Shown here in pieces: positions 32,015 to 44,397 of a stretch of 58,739 bases of DNA (the stretch's first letter is position 1; the number at the start of each line of letters is the position of its first letter). The stretch covers positions 71,475 through 130,213 of the forward strand of contig JALUYI010000055.1 in assembly GCA_027013095.1 (NCBI GenBank), read 5' to 3'. The notes under the pieces are model-generated. The model was given only the letters and a program-made list of their open reading frames with translations. It was not told where the DNA came from and did no database searches. The DNA comes from Paracoccaceae bacterium. GTDB lineage: Bacteria; Pseudomonadota; Alphaproteobacteria; Rhodobacterales; Rhodobacteraceae. Made by a program: the position numbers and the translations under genes.

Positions 32015-33367
32015 ATGACATCTCTGGATTTCTCTGGCCTGACTGCCAGACTGGCGGGGCTCTCGCCCATTTATTCGGTTGGTCGGGTGATCGGGACCGG
32101 ACGCGGCACGGTCTCGGTTCGGGGTCTCTCAAACACAGTGGCGCTGGGCGGTCGCGTCCTAATTCGGGCCGCCAGTGGCGATGAAATCGAGGCCGAGGTT
32201 TTGGCCCTCGGGCAGAGCGAGGTGTCGCTGTTGGTGGCCGGCTCGACGACAGGGATCGCGCTGGGCGATCCGGTCCGGCCCCGTCCGGCCCGTGGTTTTC
32301 GCCCGGATGACAGCTGGATTGGTCATATTCTCGACGCCGACGGCAACCCGCTGGATGGAACATTCGTGACCGATGGCGCCGAGAATCGCCGCATTGACAC
32401 GCCGCCCCCGGACGCGGCCAGACGCCGGGCGCTGGGCGCGCGCCTTGAGACCCATCAGAAGCTGTTCAACACATTGTTGCCGATCGCCCGGGGCCAGCGC
32501 ATCGGACTGTTTGCCGGATCAGGCGTTGGCAAATCAACCCTCGTTGGCCAGCTTGCCCGCGATATCGAGGCCGACGTCACTGTCGTTGCGCTGGTTGGCG
32601 AGCGCGGCCGCGAAGTGCGCGACTTTGTTGACAATATCCTCGGGCCCCAAGGACTGGCCAAGGCAGTGGTCATTGCTGCCACATCAGACAAGCCGCCGCT
32701 GGAAAAGCGTCGCGCCGCGCAAGCAGCAATGTCGGTAGCCGAATATTTCCGCGATAAGGGGCGGCAGGTTTTCCTGATCGTTGATTCGATCACCCGTTTT
32801 GCCGAGGCGCACCGCGAAATTGCCCTTGCTGCCGGAGAGCAACCATCGATGCGCGGCTTTCCCCCTTCGACCGCGCAGGCCATCATGTCGCTGTGCGAGC
32901 GCGCCGGGCCGGGCCATGGCACAGGCGGCGACATCACTGCCATATTCTCGGTTCTGGTGGCCGGCTCGGATATGGAAGAGCCGGTTGCCGACATCATCCG
33001 GGGGGTGCTGGATGGGCATGTCGTTCTGGACCGCAAGATTGCCGAGCGTGGCCGGTTCCCCGCTGTTGATATTCTGAGGTCGGTCTCGCGCAGCCTGCCC
33101 TCCGTGGCGCGCGAGGATGAAAATCAGCTGATCGGCCGCGCCCGGAGCATGCTGGCCGCCTATGACGGGGCCGAGATGATGATTCAGGCGGGCCTCTATA
33201 ACAAGGGCTCGGACCCGCTGGTCGATCGCGCCATCACAGTCTGGCCAAAACTTGAGGAGTTTGTCAGCCAGCAAGAGCCAGGCAAGGCCAGTGACAGTTT
33301 TGCCGAACTTGACGGGATTTTGACCGCTGTTTCATCTGGTGGGGAAAATCAGGATCCGGCCCTGTAA
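32015..33367 (+). CDS. fliI: Flagellum-specific ATPase FliI
   Basis: 450 residues. Walker A is GLFAGSGVGKSTLVGQLAR (about 165-183), Walker B is VFLIVDSITRFAEAHREIALAAGEQP, and the family motif GFPPSTAQAIMSLCERAGPG is present. The C-terminal part ends with a charged variable tail. FliI is the cytoplasmic ATPase that helps unfold and deliver substrates to the export gate. An AGAAAGG site precedes ATG 32015. FliH and FliJ are not nearby. Confidence 0.97.
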   Translation: MTSLDFSGLTARLAGLSPIYSVGRVIGTGRGTVSVRGLSNTVALGGRVLIRAASGDEIEAEVLALGQSEVSLLVAGSTTGIALGDPVRPRPARGFRPDDSWIGHILDADGNPLDGTFVTDGAENRRIDTPPPDAARRRALGARLETHQKLFNTLLPIARGQRIGLFAGSGVGKSTLVGQLARDIEADVTVVALVGERGREVRDFVDNILGPQGLAKAVVIAATSDKPPLEKRRAAQAAMSVAEYFRDKGRQVFLIVDSITRFAEAHREIALAAGEQPSMRGFPPSTAQAIMSLCERAGPGHGTGGDITAIFSVLVAGSDMEEPVADIIRGVLDGHVVLDRKIAERGRFPAVDILRSVSRSLPSVAREDENQLIGRARSMLAAYDGAEMMIQAGLYNKGSDPLVDRAITVWPKLEEFVSQQEPGKASDSFAELDGILTAVSSGGENQDPAL

Positions 33368-33652
33368 TATCCTGCCAAACCGGGGCACGGCGATCGCCGG
33401 AAAGGATCCGGGTGCCTCACTTGCAGGCAGATAATCCTTTTGCTGGGCAGTTTCAGTTTCAGGCGTTTGACACGCCCTGCCGGTGGGCTAGCGCGACCAA
33501 AAGGCCGAACGACACCCGTCCGTCGCACCAAAGGCGCGCCAGTGTCGCAACCGAGCGTTTCGGGCAATTTCCCGATGCGGGGCCGTTGCCCTTGAACCTC
33601 GCCGCGCGATTGCTTTAATGGCTGCCTATGGCAATCATTGGCGAGAAACTCC

Positions 33653-34999
33653 ATGATGGATACTCTTGAACATCTGACAGAGGCACTATTAAGCGCGGCC
33701 AAACGGGCCGGCGCGGATGCGGCGGACGCGTTGGCGGTCTCGGGGCGCTCTGTCTCGGTCGATGTCCTGAATGGCGCACTGGAGCACGCCGAGCGGGCCG
33801 AAGGTGTCGATATCGGCCTGAGGGTTCTGCTTGGGGCGCGTCAGGCGACGGTCTCGGCCTCAGACACCACCGCGGATACGATCACCGAGATGGCCGAGCG
33901 CGCCATTGCAATGGCACGCGAAGCTCCAGAAGACGATGCCATCGGCCTTGCCTCCGCCGAACAACTGTCCAAATGGCGTGACGGCACCGGGCTGGAGCTG
34001 GCCGACCCCGCACCGGAACCCGACCCCGCCGACCTGAAGCACGACGCCTTGAGGGCCGAGGCCGCGGCCTTGGCTGTCGCCGGGGTGGCACAGGTGCAGG
34101 GAGCCTCGGCCGGTTACTCGGCAGAGGCGCTGCATCTGGCCACCTCGGCCGGGTTTTCCGGTGGCTACGCGCGCACGGGGCGCTCGACCTCCTGCGTGGC
34201 CATCAGCGGCGAGGGCCTGTCGATGGAGCGCGACTATGCCGGCGAAAGCCGCACCTTTCAGAGCGATCTCCCCCCGGCAGATGAGATCGGGCATCGGGCG
34301 GGCACTCGCGCCGTCGCCCGCATTGGTGCAAAAAAGCCCCCCTCCGGGGCCTTTCCGGTCCTCTTTGACGAGCGGATCTCGGCGTCATTGATCGGTCACC
34401 TTCTGGCGGCGATTAACGGCAGTTCCATCGTCCGGGGGGCCAGTTGGCTGCGCGATTCCCTTGGCCAGCAAATCCTGCCCGCAGGACTGACTCTAACCGA
34501 AAACCCCCATCGAAAACGGATCCCAGGCTCGCGGCCCTTTGACGGCGAAGGGCTGGCCACAAAACCCCGCGATATCATCGCCGACGGTATCCTGACCGGC
34601 TGGACGTTGGATCTGGCAACGGCGCGGCGGCTGGGGATGACGAGCACTGCCAACGCCCGACGAGGCACTTCATCTGCGCCAACGCCATCGGCGGGAAACG
34701 TGGCGCTGACCCAAGGCAACATCAGCCGCGAGGGGCTGATCGCGGAAATGGCAACCGGGCTGATCGTGACCGGGCTGATCGGCGCCTCGATCAACCCGAC
34801 GACCGGGGATTATTCACGCGGGGCCTCGGGCTTTTGGGTGGAAAACGGCGAGATTACCGGCCCCGTGAACGAATGCACCATCGCCGGGAACCTGCACGAG
34901 ATGCTGCACAGCCTGCGCCCCGCCAATGATGCAAGGGTGCATCTCTCACGCGTCATCCCCAGCCTGCTGGTCGAGGGGTTGACCATTGCCGGAGCATGA
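33653..34999 (+). CDS. pmbA: PmbA/TldE-family protein
   Basis: 448 residues from ATG 33653 (ATG 33656 is equally possible). It is the TldE/PmbA half of the TldD/TldE protease: it shows the RVLLGARQATVSASDTT, TAFPVLFDERISASLIGHLLAAINGSSI and SINPTTGDYSRGASGFWVENGEI signatures but no HExxxH zinc motif, which belongs to TldD. Together the pair degrades unfolded peptides and processes modified peptides such as microcin B17. TldD is not in the window. It overlaps cysQ by 14 bp. Confidence 0.92.
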   Translation: MMDTLEHLTEALLSAAKRAGADAADALAVSGRSVSVDVLNGALEHAERAEGVDIGLRVLLGARQATVSASDTTADTITEMAERAIAMAREAPEDDAIGLASAEQLSKWRDGTGLELADPAPEPDPADLKHDALRAEAAALAVAGVAQVQGASAGYSAEALHLATSAGFSGGYARTGRSTSCVAISGEGLSMERDYAGESRTFQSDLPPADEIGHRAGTRAVARIGAKKPPSGAFPVLFDERISASLIGHLLAAINGSSIVRGASWLRDSLGQQILPAGLTLTENPHRKRIPGSRPFDGEGLATKPRDIIADGILTGWTLDLATARRLGMTSTANARRGTSSAPTPSAGNVALTQGNISREGLIAEMATGLIVTGLIGASINPTTGDYSRGASGFWVENGEITGPVNECTIAGNLHEMLHSLRPANDARVHLSRVIPSLLVEGLTIAGA

Positions 35000-35771
35000 T
35001 GACGACCTCGCCCTGTTGACCCGCGCGGCACGGGCCGCTGGTGAAATCGCCGCGCGTTATTTCGATCGTGACCAGAAGGTCTGGGACAAGGGCGGCGGTC
35101 AAGGCCCGGTGACCGAGGCCGACCTTGAAATCGACCGCATGCTGAAAGAGCGGCTGCTGGCGGCGCGCCCCGGCTATGGCTGGCTTTCCGAAGAAACCGA
35201 AGACGATCCCCGGCGCTTGTCCTGCACACGGGTCTTTATCGTCGATCCGATCGACGGCACCCGTGCCTTCGTCAAGGGCGAGAAAACCTTTTCCCACGCG
35301 CTGGCGGTGGCGGTTAACGGGCAGGTGGTGGCGGGAGTCGTCTACCTGCCGCTGAAGGGGCTTTGCTATTGCGCAACGCTCGGGCGCGGCGCGACACTGA
35401 ATGGGAAACCAATCCACCACAGCCGCCGCACCGACCTTACCGGGGCGCGGGTGCTGGCGGCACGCCACCAGTTCGAACCCCGTCTCTGGCCCGGTGGCGT
35501 GCCCGAAATCGAGCACCACTTTCGCTCATCCCTCGCCTACCGACTAGCGCTGGTGGCCGAGGGGCGGTTTGATGCCATGCTGACCCTGCGCGATGCCTGG
35601 GAATGGGACATCGCGGCCGGTACCCTGATCTGTGCCGAGGCCGGAGTGACGATCACCGACCGCCGGAATCAGCCGCTCAGCTTCAACAATGCGCCCCCCC
35701 AACAGGCCGGTGTATTGGCGGCAAGCGCCGCGCTCCATGCCGGGTTTCTGCGCCACCTCGCGGTGATCTGA
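34986..35771 (+). CDS. cysQ: 3'(2'),5'-bisphosphate nucleotidase CysQ-like, inositol monophosphatase family
   Basis: 261 residues starting at TTG 34986; GAGGG at 34973-34977 is 8 nt upstream and there is no usable in-frame ATG before residue 50, so the TTG is well supported. Metal motifs are complete: SEETEDDP (about 68-75), VDPIDGTRAFV (about 86-96) and WDIAAGTLICAEAG (about 208-221). It removes the 3' phosphate of PAP from sulfate assimilation or related sugar phosphates; the two cannot be separated by sequence here. It overlaps pmbA by 14 bp. Confidence 0.9.
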   Translation: MPEHDDDLALLTRAARAAGEIAARYFDRDQKVWDKGGGQGPVTEADLEIDRMLKERLLAARPGYGWLSEETEDDPRRLSCTRVFIVDPIDGTRAFVKGEKTFSHALAVAVNGQVVAGVVYLPLKGLCYCATLGRGATLNGKPIHHSRRTDLTGARVLAARHQFEPRLWPGGVPEIEHHFRSSLAYRLALVAEGRFDAMLTLRDAWEWDIAAGTLICAEAGVTITDRRNQPLSFNNAPPQQAGVLAASAALHAGFLRHLAVI

Positions 35772-35831
35772 CCCCCCTTTCAATGGGTGCCGTTCTGACG
35801 TAGAACGCGGCGACCACATCAGGAGGGCAAC

Positions 35832-36074
35832 ATGGTTCAACGATTGCATCTGGTTTTCGGCGGCGAGTTGGTCGATCCGGCACATCCACATTTCAAGAAC
35901 GTGGATAATATTGATATAATTGGAATTTTTCCGGATTATGCGACAGCGTATGACGCCTGGAAAGATGCATCACAGCGCACCGTTGACAACGCTCACATGC
36001 GTTATTTCATCGCCCACCTGCATCGCCTGCGCGACGAGGCAGAACCCGGTGGGCCAACTGCCGAACTGGCCTGA
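35832..36074 (+). CDS. DUF4170 domain protein
   Basis: 80 residues, MVQRLHLVFGGELVDPAHPHFKN, then NIDIIGIFPDYATAYDAWKDASQRTVDNAHMRYFIAHLHRL split by turns. This is the DUF4170 pattern, a small alpha/beta family of unknown function that is regularly found directly before waaA in Rhodobacterales. AGGAGGG at 35821-35827 is an excellent ribosome site. The stop is 10 bp before the waaA ATG. Confidence 0.88.
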   Translation: MVQRLHLVFGGELVDPAHPHFKNVDNIDIIGIFPDYATAYDAWKDASQRTVDNAHMRYFIAHLHRLRDEAEPGGPTAELA

Positions 36075-36084
36075 GGGGGCAGAG

Positions 36085-37380
36085 ATGGGCGTATCGCCGG
36101 GGCTTTTCCTGTACCTTGTGTTCTCGGAACGGGCCGAGGGTTTGGTAACGCGCCGTCTGGAAAAACGTCTGGCCATCGGCAAGGAGGATCCCGCACGGCT
36201 GCCCGAGCGCCTTGGCGAACCGGGGCGCCCGCGACCCGACGGACCTCTGGTCTGGTTTCATGCCGCTAGTGTCGGCGAATCGCTGTCCATACTGGAACTC
36301 GTCCGACGCCTCTCGGACGAACGCCCGGACGTTGGCTTTCTGGTGACCACTGGCACCGTAACTTCGGCAAAGATGATGTCCGCGCGGCTGCCCGAGGGGG
36401 CCTTTCACCAGTTTGTGCCGGTTGACGTGCGCCCCTTTGTGCGTCGCTTTCTGGCCCATTGGCACCCCGATCTGGCGGTCTGGACCGAAAGCGAACTGTG
36501 GCCGGCGATGATATATGAAACCGCGCGGGCCGATGTTCCGATGGTTCTGATCAATGCCCGCATTTCCCAGCGCACCAGCCGCGGCTGGCGCTGGTTTCCC
36601 GGCTTTGCCCGCTCCTTACTGCGGCGGTTCGATCATGTGCTGGCACAAGACAGCCTGACGGCGCGAAACCTGCTGCGGCTAGGCCTGCCGAAATCCCGTA
36701 TCGAGGTCACCGGCAGCCTCAAGGAAGGCTCCGCCGCGCTGCCTCACAATGAAGCCGAGCGCGCGCTCTTTGCCCGTAAACTGGCCGGTCGCCCGGTCTG
36801 GCTGGCCGCGTCGACCCATCCCGGCGAAGAAGACATGGTGGCCAGCGCCCACCGTCAGGCCTCACGCGCAGCGCAACGGCTGCTGTTGATCATCGCCCCG
36901 CGTCACCCCGAAAGAGGCCCCGAGATTGCAGCCACCCTGCGGGCCGACGGCTGGCGGGTGGCGATGCGCTCAAACGGCGAGTTGCCCGAGTCCGAGACGG
37001 AAATCTACCTTGCCGATACGCTGGGTGAAATGGGGCTGTGGTATCGGCTGGCACCGGTCACTTTTCTGGGCGGTTCATTGGTGGAAATTGGCGGCCATAA
37101 CCCGTTTGAACCCGCCGCGCTTGGCTCGGCCATCATTCACGGGCCGCATGTGCACAAGGTCGCCGATGTTTTCGAGCGCCTGAATGCGGTCGGCGCAACA
37201 CTTGAGGTCAAATCCGCCGATGCGCTGGGCAAAGCGGTCATTCAGGTTCTGGCCCCGGACAAGGCGGCGGCAATGGCGCATGCAGCATGGGAGGTCAGTT
37301 CTGCCGGGGCAGAGGTCACTGATCGCGCGATGGCACTACTCAAGGGCTACCTGCCGGACCCCAAAAGCGAGGCCGCCTGA
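36085..37380 (+). CDS. waaA: 3-deoxy-D-manno-octulosonic acid (Kdo) transferase WaaA
   Basis: 431 residues from ATG 36085, preceded by GAGGGGGCAGAG. The N-terminal hydrophobic anchor is at about 6-18. Catalytic-domain landmarks are [10 protein letters not shown] with the active Glu, [54 protein letters not shown], and [16 protein letters not shown]. It adds Kdo to lipid A on the cytoplasmic face of the inner membrane. The longer in-frame reading to 35920 covers DUF4170 and is rejected. It shares its stop with the lpxK start. Confidence 0.96.
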   Translation: MGVSPGLFLYLVFSERAEGLVTRRLEKRLAIGKEDPARLPERLGEPGRPRPDGPLVWFHAASVGESLSILELVRRLSDERPDVGFLVTTGTVTSAKMMSARLPEGAFHQFVPVDVRPFVRRFLAHWHPDLAVWTESELWPAMIYETARADVPMVLINARISQRTSRGWRWFPGFARSLLRRFDHVLAQDSLTARNLLRLGLPKSRIEVTGSLKEGSAALPHNEAERALFARKLAGRPVWLAASTHPGEEDMVASAHRQASRAAQRLLLIIAPRHPERGPEIAATLRADGWRVAMRSNGELPESETEIYLADTLGEMGLWYRLAPVTFLGGSLVEIGGHNPFEPAALGSAIIHGPHVHKVADVFERLNAVGATLEVKSADALGKAVIQVLAPDKAAAMAHAAWEVSSAGAEVTDRAMALLKGYLPDPKSEAA

Positions 37381-38393
37381 TGCGCCCGCCCCGCTTTTGG
37401 CGGAACGCCCCCGAGCGTCCGGGGTTGACGGCCCGCCTGCTGTCGCCCCTATCGGGCCTTGTGCAACACCTGTCCAGACGACGCCTTGCGCGCGGCCCGT
37501 GGCACCGGATCGGGGTGCCGGTCATCTGCGTCGGCAATATCAATCTCGGTGGAACCGGTAAAACCCCCACCGTCATTGCGCTGGCCGAGCGCCTGCAGCA
37601 GTTTGGACACCATCCGCATGTGGTCTCGCGCGGCTACGGAGGCCATGAGGCCGGACCGCTGAGGGTGGATGTCCACCGGCACCGGGCCAGCGATGTCGGG
37701 GACGAGCCGCTGCTGATCGCGGCCTTTTGCGAGACATGGGTCGCGCGCGACCGCTACGCTGGGGCCAAGGCCGCCAAGGCCGCCGGTGCAGACGTGATCC
37801 TGCTGGACGACGGGTTTCAAAATCCGGCCTTGGCCAAGGACATTTCCATCCTCGTCGTGGATGCGGTGGCCGGGTTTGGCAATGGCCGCGTGTTTCCCGC
37901 CGGTCCTTTGCGTGAGTCCGAGGCCGATGGAAGCGCGCGCGCCGACATCCTGCTGCTGATCGGGCCGCCCAAGGCCCGGGCGCGCTTTTTGGCCCGCTGG
38001 CAGGGCAGCCTGCCGGTACTGTCCGGGGCGCTGAAACCGCTGGAAACCGGAATGGACTGGAGCGGGCGCAAATTTCTGGCCTTTGCCGGAATCGGACGGC
38101 CGGAAAAATTCTTTGCTTCGCTGCGTGCGCTTGGGGCCGAGCTGATCCGCACCGAGCCCCTCGGAGATCACGCCCCCCTGACCACGCGCCTGTTGCAACG
38201 GCTCGAGGCCGAGGCCTTTTTCAAGGGGGCGCAACTGGTCACCACCGAAAAGGATGCAACCCGCCTTCCCGACGCCTTTCGCCTGCGCGTGGTGACCCTG
38301 CCGGTCCGCCTTGAGCTGCAGGACTGGTCGGCTCTGGACCACCTACTGGCGCACCTGGGGCTGGGGGCGCAAGAAAACCAGACGGAAAACTGA
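37380..38393 (+). CDS. lpxK: Tetraacyldisaccharide 4'-kinase LpxK
   Basis: 337 residues. The Walker A is [19 protein letters not shown] (about 51-69), a hallmark of Lpx[25 protein letters not shown] and PAGPLRE are further family motifs. It phosphorylates the lipid A precursor at the 4' position at the inner membrane. ATG 37380 overlaps the waaA stop by one base, and its own stop overlaps the next gene's ATG (TGATG) at 38393. Confidence 0.97.
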   Translation: MRPPRFWRNAPERPGLTARLLSPLSGLVQHLSRRRLARGPWHRIGVPVICVGNINLGGTGKTPTVIALAERLQQFGHHPHVVSRGYGGHEAGPLRVDVHRHRASDVGDEPLLIAAFCETWVARDRYAGAKAAKAAGADVILLDDGFQNPALAKDISILVVDAVAGFGNGRVFPAGPLRESEADGSARADILLLIGPPKARARFLARWQGSLPVLSGALKPLETGMDWSGRKFLAFAGIGRPEKFFASLRALGAELIRTEPLGDHAPLTTRLLQRLEAEAFFKGAQLVTTEKDATRLPDAFRLRVVTLPVRLELQDWSALDHLLAHLGLGAQENQTEN

Positions 38394-39304
38394 TGCAGAT
38401 CACGGCCAACGGCATCACTCTCGAGGTCGAGATACACGGTCCCGAAACCGGAGCGGCCCTGATCCTTGTTCGCGGTCTGGGCACGCAGCTCATTCATTGG
38501 CCAATCGAGCTGATCGCCGGGTTTGCCGCGGCTGGCTATCGCACCGTGATCTTTGACAATCGCGACACGGGTCTCTCGGCCCGTTGCCCCGCAGAGGGGG
38601 TGCCGACAGCGCCCCGCGATATCCTACACAGCCTTAAATCGGGTGGTCGGCCTCGCCTTGCCTATACCCTTGACGACATGGCGCGGGATATCGTCGGGCT
38701 GATGGATGCACTGGGAATCGCGCGGGCACATGTCCTTGGTATTTCAATGGGCGGTGCGATCACGCAGCTTCTGGCGCTGGATCACCCAAGCCGCCTTTTG
38801 TCGGCGATCATCGTGATGAGCGCGGCCGGATTGCGCGATCCCGCCCTGCTGGCGCAAATTTTGGTCAGCGACATGAATCGCGCCGAAGCGCAAGAGGTCT
38901 GGGTTGCCGGACACAGGATCTGGGGCAGTCCCGGCTACCCCCGGCCCGAAGACGAGATCCGCGCCGAGGCCGGTCGCGCCTGGGATCGCGGTGCCGAGGC
39001 CGCCGGCATCAACCGGCAGGCCATGGCAACGGTTCTGGCCTCGGACCGGCGCCCGCGGCTACCCTCGGTGACCACTCCGGCACTGGTGATTCACGGGGCT
39101 GACGACCGACTGATCCCCAGCGATGCCAGTCGCGAAATTGCCGCCCTGATTCCAGAGGCCGACCTCAGGATCATTCCCGGCATGGGCCACGTCATCAGCC
39201 CGTCTCTGGCCCCAACCATCGTCCGGCTGGTGGATGATTTTATCAAAAAGGTCGCAAAAGATCGCGACAGCGGCGCTCGGGATGACACGAGCATCGCCCC
39301 TTAG
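38393..39304 (+). CDS. Alpha/beta-fold hydrolase
   Basis: 303 residues. The nucleophile elbow is GISMGGAI (Ser about 121), the acid is in VIHGADDRLIP (Asp about 241), and the histidine is in PGMGHVISP (about 265). VRGLGTQLIHWP and FDNRDTGLSAR near the N-terminus match esterase/epoxide-hydrolase-like members. The substrate is unknown. The tail (after 280) is charged and probably disordered. It is coupled to lpxK by a 1-nt overlap, so a lipid or envelope role is possible but unproven. It converges with gyrB. Confidence 0.9.
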   Translation: MQITANGITLEVEIHGPETGAALILVRGLGTQLIHWPIELIAGFAAAGYRTVIFDNRDTGLSARCPAEGVPTAPRDILHSLKSGGRPRLAYTLDDMARDIVGLMDALGIARAHVLGISMGGAITQLLALDHPSRLLSAIIVMSAAGLRDPALLAQILVSDMNRAEAQEVWVAGHRIWGSPGYPRPEDEIRAEAGRAWDRGAEAAGINRQAMATVLASDRRPRLPSVTTPALVIHGADDRLIPSDASREIAALIPEADLRIIPGMGHVISPSLAPTIVRLVDDFIKKVAKDRDSGARDDTSIAP

Positions 39305-39348
39305 GGCGTGGACTTATAAAACTCAAGACCGGCACTTTTTCAGCCCGC

Positions 39349-41790
<2,442 letters not shown>

Positions 41791-41905
41791 CTACATATAT
41801 CCCCTTCACCGGGGAATGTCACGGGGATGACACAATATTTTGGGGTTTTCCGGGTCATGGCCCCACGGATGGACCGGCACCGCGCCGGGGCGCGCCCTAG
41901 GCGGC

Positions 41906-43021
41906 TTATTCGCCTATCAGCGGCGCGACAATTGAACCGTCCTCGCCGTCCTGCACCGCCAGCATCCGCGCCCGCCTCTCCAGCGCATCAAACAGATGCG
42001 CCTCGGTTCCGGTCATCCACGCCTGCGCCCCAAGGACGCAAATTTCGTCATAGAGCGCGCGGCGTCGGGACGCGTCCAGATGCGCCGCCACCTCGTCGAG
42101 CAAAAGGATCGGCGCGTGTCCCGTATCCTGCGCCAACGCCCGCGCATTGGCCAATGTCAACGAGATCAGCAGTGCCTTCTGTTCGCCGGTCGAGCATTTG
42201 CGTGCCGGGGTTTCCTTGGCGAGGTAAACCGCCTCCATGTCGGCGCGGTGCGGCCCGATCAATGTCCGCCCCGCTGCCCGGTCGCGCTGCCGGTTGTCGG
42301 CCAGAGCCCCTTGCAGGTCACTCTCGCTTGCAATCGGCCCACCCTCGTCGGGCCAAAGCAGACGCAGCCCGGCTCGCGGAAAGGCCGTCTTTGCCTCGCG
42401 CTGCGCATCCTCCAGACGCGCCAGAGTCCGTTGCCGGTTTTCCACAAGGCGCGCACCTGCCGCCGCCATCTGCGCTTCCAGCACCCGATACCACGCGTCA
42501 TCCAGAATACCGTCCTTCAGCAGACGGTTCCGCTCACGCATGGCTTTTTCATAAGCCAACGCCGCTTTGGCATGTTCGGGAAAAAGCGACAGGGCCATCC
42601 GGTCGAGAAACCGTCGCCGTCCCTCAGCACCCTCGAGCCACAGACGGTCCATCGTCGGCACCAGCCAGACGACACGCACCAACGCGCCCAGCGCCAGTTG
42701 CGACGCCGCCTTGCCATCGATCCTGACCTGACGCGGCCCGGACTGTCCGGCCCATGTCTCGACCGTATGCGGCAATCCGTATTGTGAGAACTCGGCCGCG
42801 ATCTTCCAGCCCAACTGCTCGGGTGTGCGGGCCATTTCATCCACTCGGGCGCGCCTGAACCCCCGCCCGGGGGACAACAGCGAGATTGCCTCCAGAATAT
42901 TCGTCTTGCCTGCACCATTGGGGCCAACCAGCGCAACAGGGCCGGCGCCGGGTGCAAGGGTCACTGATCGGTAAGAACGAAAATGCGAAAGGGTCAGGCG
43001 TGAAAGAAAAAGCCCGGCCAA
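41906..43021 (-). CDS. recF: DNA replication/repair protein RecF
   Basis: 371 residues. Walker A is GPNGAGKTNILEAISLL (about 33-49), and the signature/Walker B region has STGEQKALLISLTLANA and LLLDEVAAHLD (about 312-322). It loads RecA at single-strand gaps. The start appears to be TTG 43021, since no in-frame ATG or GTG precedes the Walker A motif; MAGLFLSRLTLSHFRSY fits RecF N-termini. It begins 3 bp after the dnaN stop. Confidence 0.95.
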   Translation of the reverse strand: MAGLFLSRLTLSHFRSYRSVTLAPGAGPVALVGPNGAGKTNILEAISLLSPGRGFRRARVDEMARTPEQLGWKIAAEFSQYGLPHTVETWAGQSGPRQVRIDGKAASQLALGALVRVVWLVPTMDRLWLEGAEGRRRFLDRMALSLFPEHAKAALAYEKAMRERNRLLKDGILDDAWYRVLEAQMAAAGARLVENRQRTLARLEDAQREAKTAFPRAGLRLLWPDEGGPIASESDLQGALADNRQRDRAAGRTLIGPHRADMEAVYLAKETPARKCSTGEQKALLISLTLANARALAQDTGHAPILLLDEVAAHLDASRRRALYDEICVLGAQAWMTGTEAHLFDALERRARMLAVQDGEDGSIVAPLIGE

Positions 43022-43024
43022 GGC

Positions 43025-44143
43025 CTAAACCCGCATCGGCATGACGACATAAACCGCCGAATTGTCATTGCCTTCGCGCATCAAGGTCGGGTCGCCCGCC
43101 GAATTGAACAGGAAAACCGCATTTTCCCGGTCCACCTGACCGGCGATCTCCAGCAGGTATTTCGCGTTAAAACCGATGTCCAGTGGCTCATCTGCGTAGG
43201 CAACCGCCAGCTCTTCTTCGGCCGCACCGCTGTCGGGGGCGTTCACGGACAGAACCAGACGGTCCTCGGACAGCGACAGCTTGACCGCGCGCGAGCGCTC
43301 CGAGGACACGGTCGAAACGCGGTCCACCGCCTGCGCGAATTCCGCCGCATCGACCTCAAGACGCCGGGCATTGCCGGTCGGGATGACGCGCGTGTAATCG
43401 GGGAATGTTCCATCAATGACCTTCGAGGTCAGCATGATCTCCGGGGTTGCAAAACGCACCTTCGTCTCTGAGACCGAAACGGCAATCTGCATCTCGTCAT
43501 CATCCAAGAGCTTGCGCAATTCACCGACCGCCTTGCGCGGCACGATCACACCGGGCATCTCGGCAGCCCCCTCGGGTAGCGGCGCATCGATTCGCGCCAG
43601 CCGGTGCCCGTCGGTGGCCACGCAGCGCAAGACCGGCGCGCCGACCTCGTCGGTTGCGTGCATGTAAACGCCGTTCAGATAATAGCGCGTCTCCTCGGTC
43701 GAGATCGCAAATTTCGACTTGTCGAACAGACGCCGCAAAACCGGCGCGGGGGCCGAAAAATTGCAACTGTATTCCGATGACGCCATTACCGGAAAATCTT
43801 CGCGCGGCAACGTGGCCAGCGAAAAATTCGAGCGCCCGGCGCGCACTTCCAACCGCCCTGAAACCCCGTCATCGCTGAGTTCGACAAGGGCACCATCGGG
43901 CAGCTTTCGCACGATCTCGTGCAGAATATGCGCCGCCACTGTCGAGGCTCCGGCCTGCTCAACCGTGGCCAGCGTCTTGTCCACCACCTCGATATCCAGA
44001 TCGGTTGCGCGAAAGCTGACCGCGGCGCCTTCGGCCTCGATCAGGACATTGGCGAGAATCGGAATCGTGTTGCGCCGCTCGACCACCGACTGCGCCTGGC
44101 TCATGGCTTTCAACAGCGCGCTGCGCTCGATGATGACTTTCAT
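43025..44143 (-). CDS. dnaN: DNA polymerase III beta sliding clamp
   Basis: 372 residues, MKVIIERSALLKAMSQAQSVVERRNTIPILANVLIEA at the start, three repeated clamp domains and the C-terminal VYVVMPMRV. LATLPREDFPVM and DGHRLARIDAPLPEG are clamp-typical. As a homodimer it encircles DNA and holds polymerase III. It lies downstream of dnaA by 254 bp and directly upstream of recF. The internal spacing suggests its own promoter after the dnaA terminator-like hairpin. Confidence 0.98.
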   Translation of the reverse strand: MKVIIERSALLKAMSQAQSVVERRNTIPILANVLIEAEGAAVSFRATDLDIEVVDKTLATVEQAGASTVAAHILHEIVRKLPDGALVELSDDGVSGRLEVRAGRSNFSLATLPREDFPVMASSEYSCNFSAPAPVLRRLFDKSKFAISTEETRYYLNGVYMHATDEVGAPVLRCVATDGHRLARIDAPLPEGAAEMPGVIVPRKAVGELRKLLDDDEMQIAVSVSETKVRFATPEIMLTSKVIDGTFPDYTRVIPTGNARRLEVDAAEFAQAVDRVSTVSSERSRAVKLSLSEDRLVLSVNAPDSGAAEEELAVAYADEPLDIGFNAKYLLEIAGQVDRENAVFLFNSAGDPTLMREGNDNSAVYVVMPMRV

Positions 44144-44351
44144 GGTCTCGCTCCTAAACCGTCCGGGGAGGGCAGACTAGCGTAACCGCCCCCAAATTCA
44201 ATCGCTATTTCTATGTTCACAGGATTGCCCAACGGGTCAAGCCCACAAAGGATATTGTGGCCGATCAGAGGCAAAATACCACGGGTTGCGTTATCCCGCC
44301 GATCGCTTGGCTTCGATCTGGCGCGCTTTGGCGGTGGCCCCCGAAGGTCGC

Positions 44352-44371
44352 AGCCCCCAAGGGGGGGGGCT
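44352..44371 (-). terminator. G/C-run hairpin after dnaA
   Basis: AGCCCCC (44352-44358) pairs with the end of a nine-G run ending GGGCT (44361-44371), 26 bp after the dnaA stop on the minus strand. There is no T-run, so it may act as an attenuator between dnaA and dnaN. The homopolymeric run of nine G residues could also vary in length. Confidence 0.4.
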
Positions 44372-44397
44372 CTTTGGTGGCGGGGATACGGGTTGTC

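Noticed and set aside
33388-33399. Palindrome CGGCGATCGCCG after fliI
   Set aside because: It is perfect but short, has no loop or T-run and lies in GC-rich DNA; there is not enough to call a terminator or binding site.
33412-33618. 68-codon frame with GTG start and AAAGGA site between fliI and pmbA
   Set aside because: The ribosome-like site is suggestive, but the product (PHLQADNPFAGQFQF...) has no recognisable family and turns Arg/Pro-rich. Kept only as a possible pseudogene remnant.
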